From positions 128,461,373-128,525,372 of the forward strand of contig OY987299.1 of NCBI GenBank assembly GCA_963920635.1: DNA of 64,000 nt, in the 5' to 3' direction. The notes below the pieces were generated by a model. That model ran no database searches. It saw only the letters and a program-made list of their open reading frames with translations, and was not told where the DNA came from. The stretch comes from Pseudeuparius sepicola (lineage: Eukaryota; Arthropoda; Insecta; Coleoptera; Anthribidae). Position numbers and translations under genes: made by a program. The number at the start of each line of letters is the position of its first letter. Position 1 is the first letter of the stretch. Shown here piece by piece: positions 55,576 through 64,000 of this stretch.

Positions 55576-56980
55576 CACTCAAATGTGATATTGTCGGTTT
55601 TTTTAGGACACTAAAAAAACAAATACTTTATTTCCTCGCGCTAACGTTTCGGTTTTTTATTTAAAACCTTCTTCAGAGCTACAAACAACATAAAACCATT
55701 ATTTTTCTAATAATTTAAACTACTTATAAAATAACTATAATAATATGTAGTACGTATTTTGCAGACATTGATAATATTCTCAGCTGGGAAAAATTTTTAA
55801 AAATCAAAAATTGACACATAACTTGTGTACGTCATAAACAATTTTACAATAAACGGTTGGACGAAGACTTGGTACATATTATCCATATTAAAGGAAGTTT
55901 AAAAGTAAACTTAGTCAAAATAGGTATCTACTAGCAATATGTAACTATATAGTAAATAATGTAGGGAGAGATAATGTTGTTTTTAAAAGGACACAAAATA
56001 GTAATGACAACACAAAATACCTAAAAATTCCATATATAAAAGGATTATTCGAAAATATAAAAAAGAAACTAGAAAATGACAATATGAGAGTGGTATACTG
56101 GTTTGAAAGAGCCATAGGAAATATGTTCAATTTAATGAAGTCTGAGATCAATAAAGATATGACTAACAATGTTGTTTATAAGTTGAAATGCCAAAATTGT
56201 GAGAAAATGTAAGTATGTTGGACAAACTAAACAATATACTAAAAACAGAATAAAACAACATCGAGACTCTTGCAAAGACCTTCCCAAAACACAAAGAGAA
56301 AAAACGGCTTTGGCATCTCATCACTTTGATATGGACCATATTTTTGACTTTTATTATGTACAGATACTGGATAGAGAAGTGGACTACCAGAAGAGGTGTT
56401 TGTCTGAAATGATTTACATAAACAAATTACAAACTGTAAACAAAAAACATACACGGATAACTTAAGTATCGTTTATCGAAATATCATAGACAGGTATATA
56501 AATATTTAAATAACTACGTTTTGAGACCTTAAACATCCTGTAGTGTTTCATGGTTCAAGAAAAAAAATACATGTGCCATTTTTTTACAACCTAGTTAGTA
56601 CCTCTTTTTTAAGTTCTTTAGATTTTTTAATCTTGTCATACCGATTTCTGGCACCATTTCTGCTTCAACTTTTAATAAGTTTGTATCTGTCATTGCCTAT
56701 TTATAAAATAAAATATTTTAATATGGATAATATTTACCAAGTCTTCGTCCAACCGTTTATTGTAAAATTGTTTATGACGTACACAAGTTATGTGATTTTT
56801 AAAAACTTTTCCCAGGTGAAAATATTATCAATGTCTGTAAAATACGTACTTACATATATTATTATATTCATTTTATAAGCAAGGTTTTAAATTAAAAAAA
56901 AATACGAAACGTTAGCGCGAGGAAATAAAGTATTAATTTGTTTTTCTTAGTGTCCTAACCGACAATATCACATTTGAGTC
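55576..56980 (+). mobile_element. Penelope-like element with inverted terminal repeats
   Basis: Outer arms 55576-55893 and 56719-56978 are inverted copies (TCAAATGTGATATTGTCGG, GTCCAACCGTTTATTGTAAA). Both hold the CCTCGCGCTAACGTTTCG block. The complement of the left copy, CTGAAGA...GAAACG (55647-55676), looks like a degraded hammerhead core. The loop encodes a GIY-YIG endonuclease remnant but no reverse transcriptase, so it is truncated at the 5' end. Terminal repeats in inverted orientation are usual for Penelope-like elements. Confidence 0.8.
55945..56465 (+). pseudogene. Penelope-like GIY-YIG endonuclease remnant
   Basis: Upstream part in another frame, ending NVVYKLKCQNCEK. Then YVGQTKQYTKNRIKQHRDSC, TALASHHFDMDHIFDF, VQILDREVDY and SEMIYINKLQTVNKKHT. 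VVY and YVG stand for GIY and YIG, followed by the conserved Arg in a KNRIKQHR block and the Glu in SEMIYI. The CQNC pair plus the His residues in SHHFDMDH form the CCHH-type finger typical of Penelope-like endonucleases. One frame change lies just before YVG (about 56200). The domain is otherwise full length. Confidence 0.85.
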
Positions 56981-57161
56981 TCAAAAGGAAGGTTATTAGC
57001 AACAAATTTGTTTTCTTTTCTTTTCATAACGTAGAATTAACCCACGAGCATTAACCTACGAGCCGCCACTGTGTATATCTCTCATTCCAATCAAATTAAT
57101 AACGAATTTCCTGGGGTTTTTCTACCAAATATATATATATTTTTTTTATCAATACATCTTC

Positions 57162-57204
57162 GTAACTACGTACGTTTCAGCTTTCTTAGCCATCATCAGG
57201 TTAC
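57162..57204 (-). ncRNA. hammerhead-ribozyme-like fold (left arm)
   Basis: Minus strand: GTAAC (stem I), CTGATGA core, GGCT-AAGAA-AGCT (stem II, with one unpaired U before it), GAA, ACG-TA-CGT (stem III), A at the cleavage position, then GTTAC (stem I). Two more pairs beyond GTAAC/GTTAC are possible (U-G, U-A). This is type I topology with the short stem III known for Penelope-like elements. Confidence 0.65.
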
Positions 57205-57458
57205 AATATTACATGTTAAAAACAGTTTAAAATATAGATCCTCAATTTACATCTGTCAAACAGTTGGAAAAGTTGCAATGTAGATTTTTCCAAATATATC
57301 TTCGACAAAATAACACAAAATTTTTTAAAACTTTTATAAACTTAGATCTGACAAAGATGTAATTTAATTCGTAAAAAATCTACATTGCAACTTTTCCAAC
57401 TGTTTGACAGATGTAAATTGAGGATCTATATTTTAAACTGTTTTTAACATGTAATATT

Positions 57459-57501
57459 GTAACCTGATGATGGCTAACAAAGCTGAAACGTACGTAGTTA
57501 C
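57459..57501 (+). ncRNA. hammerhead-ribozyme-like fold (right arm)
   Basis: Plus strand: GTAAC 57459-57463, CTGATGA 57464-57470, stem II GGCT (57472-57475) with AGCT (57481-57484), GAA 57485-57487, stem III ACG/CGT (57488-57490, 57493-57495), A57496 as the nucleotide 5' of the predicted cut, GTTAC 57497-57501. It differs from the left copy only in a loop base and outer stem I bases. Core nucleotides are all conserved; the unpaired base before stem II is a deviation from the textbook form. Confidence 0.65.
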
Positions 57502-57526
57502 GGAGATGTATTGAGAAAAATATATA

Positions 57527-59420
57527 CAGGGTGACATAGAAAAAAGTACATTACATAGTGCCACACCATAGAGGACACTAAAATAAGAAAAAAAGTTCCT
57601 ATGAACATGGGTCCGCAAGGCCTTCGGTTAAAAGATACGGGGTGTTGAATTGTAATTTTTTTTATTTATTTGCAAAAACAATGATAAATACTCCAACAAT
57701 TAAATTGTAATGGTATGATGAAAAATATGATTAATTAAAACAAAACATTAAGGTTTTAGAAGATGTTCAAATTGTTGCCCTTGTACTTCAATACATTTTT
57801 CCATTCTTCTTCTTAATGACTGACGGCATCTTTGAAATATTCCTGGGTCATTACGAAATCTATCTGCCGATTCCATAATTCTTATCCATAACTGTGCTTC
57901 ATTATGTATTTCTACAGCATAAACTTCATTTTTCGTAAATCCCCAAAATGAAAAATCGAGGGGATTAAGGTCGGGACTACGAGCTGGCCAGGGTACAGGC
58001 CCTCCTCGACCAATCCACGTATTTCCAAATCTCCTGTCCAAATATTCCTTTGCCACTCGAGAAAAGTGAGCTGGCGCCCCATCACGCATGTAATACATTC
58101 TTCCAGTAATGGCCAATGGGACATCCTCTAATAATGTGTTTAAATCATACTCCAAGAAATGTCGATACAGTGCACCTGTCAATCGATTGGGCAATCGAAA
58201 TGGGCCAATTAAGTAATTGTCGAGTATACCTGCCCACACATTAATAGAAAACCCATATTGGTGACTTCGAATTACAGTTTGATGAGGATTTTCATCACTC
58301 CACTAGTGCATGTTATGTAGGTTCAGAATACCATCACGACTAAAACCAGGTTCATCAGTAAACAAAATTGATGAAATAATGTTTTGTCTTTGGTTTTGCA
58401 ACCATTCGCAAAATTGTACACGAGGAAAAAAGTCATGTTGCAATAGTGAATGAATTTTTTGGAAATGGTATGGGCGAAGAAGTTGTTCTTTCAAAATTTG
58501 TCTACTTGATTCACGGTTAACGTTTCGCACCGCTTAACTTATTTTCCTGGTGCTTGTTCTCGGATTATTTTCTACCATTCGTAAAACAGTTTCTTCGTTT
58601 TGCACAGTGCGACAAGTTCTGGAAACCCCACTATTCACTTTTGGTTTTCTAAAACAGCCATCTTCTCCCAAACGCCTATGTACATCAATAAATGTTCGAA
58701 CATTAGGAACTTGTTTTAAAGGATATCTTTCTCGATAGGTACGTTGAGCTTCGTAAAAATTTGATCTAGCTTCGCCGTAACACATAATCATGTCCCTGTA
58801 TTCTTCAAAAGTATAGTGAACCATTTTTGAAATCAATTTTGAATTATCAAAGGGAAAACCAATAAAAAACATAAACAAGAACACAAAATACCTACTACCT
58901 AATAACAATTATTAAATTAGTTTGACAAAAGTGTCATTATGACACATTATTTCATTGTTACTTATCATTGTTTTTGCAAAGGTTACTTTGATGCTTTTTG
59001 AATAAGTAATTTGCATGCATTGTCGGCTTTAGATGCATTTGTACTGGAACCATTGCTTCTAGCGACTTGGACAAGGTATACCTTTCGTAAGTATAAAAGA
59101 TGGGCTAACATTTTTTCAGTCGAAAATAACATACACTGTATAGCAAAAAAGTTAGGACCGATTCAATAGAGATGGAACCGTGTAATGTAGAGCGTATTTG
59201 AATTTAGCATGATAAAAAAAACTGTATACCACATTTTATCCATTTCTTGCGTCTCTGGCTAAAGATATTCGTAAAAAACAAAACAAATAAATTACAATTC
59301 AACACCCCGTATCTTTTAACCGAAGGCCTTGCGGACCCATGTTCATAGGAACTTTTTTTCTTATTTTAGTGTCCTCTATGGTGTGGCACTATGTAATGTA
59401 CTTTTTTCTATGTCACCCTG
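57527..59420 (-). mobile_element. IS630/mariner-type transposon, CAGGGTGACAT ends, nearly intact
   Basis: A 1894 bp element between TA dinucleotides, with about 125 bp terminal inverted repeats (CAGGGTGACATAGAAAAAAG, then ATGGGTCCGCAAGG). One transposase frame on the minus strand. Its ends and protein are of the type of which only tails survive at 26114, 28204 and 63410. Confidence 0.93.
57748..58818 (-). pseudogene. IS630/mariner-type transposase interrupted by two stops
   Basis: A single reading frame of 357 codons including stops. MVHYTFEEYRDMIMCYGEAR opens a DUF4817-like helical N-terminus. Then follow an HTH (RTSTRKIS...VNRESSRQILKEQLL), LFTDEPGFSRDGI (first catalytic Asp), RDGAPAHFS (second) and ARSPDLNPLDFSFWG with the final acidic position region, ending in a CIEVQGQQFEHLL tail. 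The only lesions seen are TAA at 58534-58536 and TAG at 58303-58305; no frameshift exists. The 30 codons upstream of Met at 58818 are open but probably untranslated. Recent inactivation is likely. Confidence 0.9.
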
Positions 59421-59465
59421 TATATATATTTGGTAGAAAAACCCCAGGAAATTCCTTATTAATTT

Positions 59466-62400
59466 GAAAAAATCTACCAGGAAACAAATCAAAAATTCCA
59501 ATCGAATTACGACATAGCGTTGATCTTAATAAACCTTGCCACCATTCATTTGGCGCTGTTACCCCAGTGCGATATTATCAACCCTCGTGTGACGCCCGCG
59601 TGTCTCCAAACTTCACGGCGCGCTAGCAACAGACAAAGGCAAGCTACTTAAACGGCACTCGGTGAAATATGATTGGGCAATTCGCGGGACGGTCTGGCCC
59701 TGTATGTAAATGTTCGGTACGCGTGCACGCCATGCAAAATGCAAATACTGCTCATAAATTCGCTGTGGGTAATTGCGCGATTTGTTATGCGCGTTTGGGC
59801 TTTGGTGTTTGCTAAACGATGGGAGATTGGGAAATAATATATAAGTGGATATGGGCACACATTATGGGAAAAACAAATAATAATAATATGCTTTTGCACT
59901 GGACAGTGGAGTAAAAAAGTAAGTCATACACATTGGTAGAAGGTAGTAAAAATATCGATGCCCACTATTTGATATAATATATTTTATAATAATATGGTTG
60001 CTCGAAATAGGGTTGTTTCCTTCTACCAAATTTTCAAAACAGCGGTGTTAGAAAGGACGATGATTAATAAACATGTCTACATATAGGCGTTGTTGTTCTA
60101 TTAATTCTTTCCAAAGACCATAATTTGAAAATAAAATTTTAATTTCCGAATGAGAGCCGAATGTAAAAATACGTCATTGTGTAGGGCCGAATATTGCCGA
60201 AAGCAAAGTGACAAGTGTTCAATAATCCTGATTCCTGATCTACAATAATTCATCGGTTATGTTTTGTGGTTTCGGAAGAAGAAGACTTATCGGTTATGTT
60301 TTTGTGATTTGGTGGAAGATTTAAAACTTTTAGGTTATTTAAATTTTTAGGTTAACTTTTTTTCCCAGAATTGGTGATTATAGCAATAACAATGGCACTT
60401 TAGAGTTATAATAGCATAAATTATATTTGAAAATCTGTTTAGAATACCTGGAAAAATAGCTTTAACGTAGTAAGAAGTGTTTTGAACTTTGTTTCGGTCG
60501 TTTTCTAAGAATTTTCTGAGAAACAGAGACATGTATGTACTATAGTGATTTTGAAAGTGGTGTGAAGAGGTAATTTGATCTACAAACCATGATTATTGGC
60601 CGAGATCCATACATTGCAGGCAAAGTTTATGTCGCTATACTTATCGCATATGCCGACTGATTTTATTGGATCTAGTTGTTAATTATTCAATACTAAGTCA
60701 CTTCACTGCTATACTATAAAAATCAATGATTTAAAAGCTTTGAAGAGCCCCGGAGCATATATAAGGAATTCAGGACAAACATGCGCTAAATTAGAAGGCA
60801 GAACTGTTATTTTCGTCGCTAAGATAATACTTTACTATTTCTGTAGAACCCTCGGTAGAACCATGTACGAAAGCTAACTAACGCATTTACTGTTTAATCA
60901 GTTATAGGAGATAAATATATAATCACAATGCTGTGGTATAGCCATGATTATTGTGCTTAAGTATCTAAATAACACACTCGTTAACGCACTGAGTATATAA
61001 TTATAATATGTCCTTTTCGGTATACTGGAATGAAGAAAATAAAAATTTAAGCAATTAATTGTTTATTTAATAAAAGAGAACTACTGAAATGGGGTAACTA
61101 TTATTTATATTATTGTAAAATTGTACAATATGACACACTATACAATACGTAATACGAAATGTACTCTAAATGAAAATATTATAGTTTTTTTTTAACAATA
61201 AACAGAAAATAAAATATTTGTGACAGAAGGGATCAAAGACCCTATTTTTTGCGCGAAACAGCCAGGAAACATATATAAACACATAGGTATATAAAGGATT
61301 TATAATATCAAACCATAATGTTCTCCTCTGGTCCAGGTCTAATCGAACAAAAATCTTGTTGCTATCGTTACCAAATAAGTATTATTAGATACTGCAATAG
61401 CTCACAAAACACTGTTTAGACATAATGTGGCTGTTTTTACAGAAACTTTGCAAACAAATCACTCATAAACGTTGTAAACATAAAACTTTTATAATACATA
61501 GAACAAAGCTAGGTTAGAATTTTTTCATTCCATAAAATGAAAAAGTAAGGTCGGCCGCGATTGTTGATTTGTAGCTAACTTAACCTATGACCAGAAAAGC
61601 CTGATTTACATCCGATCAAAAATTCGACATTATGATGTAATTTTCGGAAAAGCGTTATATTTTGTAAATGAAGAAAAATAAATATTCTATAGTAAATAAA
61701 CATTTTAATTTTTTTTAATTGCTTTACAGTAATCTGAACCGCAAAAGGAAACAAATCATGCCAACTTTGGAAAATCGTCAACTTCCCTATTCAGGACGTC
61801 TACAAAATCTTTAGTGCATAATTATCAAACACCATCAGATATTATTTTATAGAGGGTTGAGAGTAAGAATAGACTGTTTCCGTTCAATCTTTTGACAACG
61901 GAATAATTATTGTTATGACTGCCTCAGGTTACTTTTTTGCTTACCAACTTTCCTTAAAACGCCGAAAACAAAAGTACGAAAAACGACGTCTGGAAAGTAG
62001 ATTCCCGGCCGTCGAACCTAAAGTTTCTCGGGCACCCCAAAAACTTAAACATTACTTACTTTGTTCCCCTCGGAAGTTAGCAAGAAAATCCTTCACGGCT
62101 CCACCCCTAATTAACTGCCGGCGGTGGTACATGAATGAAGTTTCCGTCGCGTGTACGACTGATTGATCATTAAATCTTTGTTGGTCTGAAAATCGGGGCT
62201 ATGCTAAAAGTTCCACGCGGAGAAATTACGTCTTAATGGATCCCGACAGGGAAAGCAGCAGTTTTTGGAAGGGGTGGCAGGTGGCAGTATAACAACCGAG
62301 CCAGAGCAGTTCGTAATATGAAAGGGAGCTTCCCAACCAGCAAATTCGTTTTATAAATTCAATACTATATGACGATTTTATTTTATTGTTGTTTTTATTA

Positions 62401-62591
62401 TGCTTTTAAAAAGCTAAATTTTTATATTTGAATTATGCGAGAACACTATTTTGTTGCCTGCAACTAAATAGCCTTATAAATTTATCTTTAAAATGTTTCT
62501 ACTGCAAAATTTTAAAATTGCTTATGAATCAATAAAGACATTTTGGTAATTACGTTATAAAACATTTCAGCTTATATAATTACAGTTATTT
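59466..62591. other. long gene-free stretch
   Basis: No gene recognised. 59520-59880 has higher GC and includes an octamer-like ATGCAAAT. 60240-60310 has a short duplication (ATCGGTTATGTTTT..GTG). 61930-62340 has higher GC and an 83-codon frame (61915-62166) of unknown value. Confidence 0.4.
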
Positions 62592-62682
62592 ACATTGCAA
62601 GATGCGTAAGTGCACTTTTTTGGCCGAGGAGGTTGTTTAAAGACCGAGGCAACGCGAAAAGAGCTTACGCATCGTGCAATGT
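62592..62682. repeat. small foldback
   Basis: ACATTGCAAGATGCGTAAG pairs with CTTACGCATCGTGCAATGT across about 50 bases. Confidence 0.8.
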
Positions 62683-62974
62683 ATTACATTTTTTCTACTC
62701 CTATGCTAGTAACATACCTATTAAGTGACGGTTTAGGTTATAAGTAAGTTCATTGTTACGAACACTGATACGTAATGACAGACACGTAATAAAAAAAAAA
62801 TTACGTATCTGTTCTTAATTAAAACGCAATTATCACGGGTGCCTTGTTAGCGCGGCATCTGCGTGACCATAGCAACTAACCAACATACTAATTGTTGCCT
62901 GACAGATAATCAGAAGTATAGTTTATCTATTATAATAGTTTTTCTTTCGTCGAAGAAAAATTATAATACAAAAC

Positions 62975-63090
62975 TCGAGTTGTAAGCTTATTACATACTC
63001 GTGGAATTACAGCACTCGCCGCTGCGCGGCTCGTGCGCAACTTTTCCACTCATACGTAATAAGCTGTTTACAACTCTCGCTATGTAATAT
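62975..63090. repeat. small foldback with CGCCGCTGCGCGGCTCG core
   Basis: GAGTTGTAAGCTTATTAC is mirrored by GTAATAAGCTGTTTACAACTC. The GC-rich centre CACTCGCCGCTGCGCGGCTCGTG is itself partly palindromic and carries ACTCGTG-like words. Confidence 0.7.
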
Positions 63091-63221
63091 ACTATTTGAA
63101 AATGAGAAATATTTTGTTTTGTAACATTTGCTTAAGAAACATTTTCGCAGCATAACATATGAAAAATTTTCATTTTCCTATATACTTACCTAATATATCA
63201 TATAGGTAATACCTATAGGTA

Positions 63222-63650
63222 CAGGGTGGCCCATCCAAGCGGAAAAAGTGTGCTACGTGGAGACAGGTTAACATAAAATCGGCATTCAAAAAATGAGGTT
63301 GTAGTAAAAATTAAGGGGAATTCGAGGGTGTACCCTAATTTTGTATACGGGGGTCGGTAAAAAAAGTTATCGCAAAAAAAAAAGAATTTGTAAACATGGA
63401 ACGATAAGGTGGCCGCCACGTAGTCCAGATTTAACCCCCTTGGATTTTTTCTTGTGGGGGCATTTAAAAAAATAAAGTTTATAAGAACCGCCCCAAAAAT
63501 GTTGAGGAGATTAAAAGACGAGTAAAATTAGAAATTGATAGTTTAAACAATCGTCCCTTAATCTTTGAAAATGTCCGAAAAAATTTCTTAAAAAGACTTA
63601 GGTTATGTGTAAATAATAATGGAAACCATTTTGAACATTTAATGTAAATG
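63222..63650 (+). mobile_element. truncated IS630-type element, CAGGGTGGCCCAT end
   Basis: Left terminus CAGGGTGGCCCATCCAAGCGG after TA, similar to the end at 1941. The C-terminal transposase part follows about 190 bases later, so the middle is deleted. No right inverted end was found in the remaining sequence. Confidence 0.7.
63410..63647 (+). pseudogene. IS630-type transposase C-terminal remnant
   Basis: Reads WPPRSPDLTPLDFFLWGHLK, then after one extra base in an A run (about 63471) VYKNRPKNVEEIKRRVKLEI, ENVRKNFLKRLRLCV and NNNGNHFEHLM with a natural stop. It contains the last catalytic region and the conserved GNHFEHL tail. Confidence 0.88.
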
Positions 63651-64000
63651 AACTTCTAACTAATTTTTAATAACTAATCATATTGTTGTTGTTATAATAA
63701 ATATGACAGTAGTAAAAATAATAAATGTTTCATAATTTCCACGAGATTTTTAATTAAGTTGAATGCAGTTGAATGGCTATAGCCACTTTAACATTCAGCC
63801 TACTCGCTTGTCAGTTTTATTATCATGGCTGACTTGATTTGTCATAAATTTGGTTTTATTGTTTGGCCTACTCAGATCGAACATCAGACACCGACCATGA
63901 GACCATGTATCTAGTTTGATGGAGCTTCTCTGATAAATATCTCGGAAACGGTTGGAGATAAATAGGTCAAGTTATATATCGTTGGATTCAGAATTAAGAA
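63651..64000. other. window end, nothing recognised
   Basis: AT-rich sequence without a supported feature. Confidence 0.3.

Larger units (their letters stand above)
57085..59465. repeat. Penelope-like terminal palindrome, split by an IS630-type element
   Basis: Left arm 57085-57292 and right arm 57370-57526 plus 59421-59465 are inverted copies (AACGTACGTAGTTAC, CAACTGTTTGACAGATGTAA, TTCCTGGGGTTTTTCTACC). The left arm shows the uninterrupted sequence of the right arm's insertion site. Each arm holds a hammerhead-like fold. There is no coding. Confidence 0.85.

Noticed and set aside
61915..62166. 83-codon frame with basic composition
   Set aside because: Could be an exon, but no domain, no convincing splice partners and no promoter were found, so it is mentioned only as an unassigned higher-GC stretch.

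Overview
This is a eukaryotic, most likely insect, nuclear window. It is AT-rich, has two small intron-containing protein genes with 52-57 bp introns and an arthropod-style TATA/initiator promoter, and is otherwise filled with transposable elements: BEL/Pao, Ty3/gypsy, Penelope-like, Tc1/mariner/IS630, pogo, hAT and several non-autonomous families. The insect order cannot be fixed from the sequence alone. No bacterial, plasmid or CRISPR features and no tRNA or rRNA genes were seen.

Region 1 (0.5-5.2 kb) holds the only convincing host genes: two tandem paralogues encoding small secreted leucine-rich-repeat (LRR) proteins (565-1432 and 3928-4842). Both have a phase-1 intron after exactly 361 coding bases. 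A broken 3' relic of a third copy follows (4981-5166). A foldback element (1941-3420) lies between the two genes.

Region 2 (6.5-18 kb) is a nest of DNA transposons. It has a hAT remnant (6488-7205), an LTR unit split by a second hAT element (7633-9445), a CAGGG-ended MITE, and a large palindrome whose left arm was entered by a pogo-like element (13964-16116). A pure ATAAT pentanucleotide satellite comes next.

Region 3 (18.0-24.5 kb) is a BEL/Pao retrotransposon on the minus strand, inserted into that satellite, with both LTRs, PBS, PPT and two long reading frames. It has one frame break in pol and an internal integrase deletion.

Region 4 (25-46 kb) is a series of long palindromic elements with CAGGGTG-type ends. 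Several keep only a C-terminal piece of one IS630-type transposase. Others here are a Tc1 foldback that keeps an intact DNA-binding-only ORF (37560-39033), a five-layer nest at 33.3-35.9 kb, a second copy of the 7.7 kb hAT element, an element with internal repeats (41282-42696), and a TTA-flanked element with CTCGAGCGC repeats (43751-45581).

Region 5 (46-64 kb) has a 5'-truncated gypsy fragment (RNase H plus integrase), a foldback with CACNAGTG motifs, a dead Tc1 transposase, a Penelope-like element with a GIY-YIG endonuclease remnant, and a second Penelope-like terminal palindrome. That palindrome carries two hammerhead-ribozyme-like folds and is entered by a nearly intact IS630-type element (57527-59420). 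The final kilobase has another truncated transposase. Stretches of higher GC between the insertions may be older host sequence, but no exons could be recognised in them.
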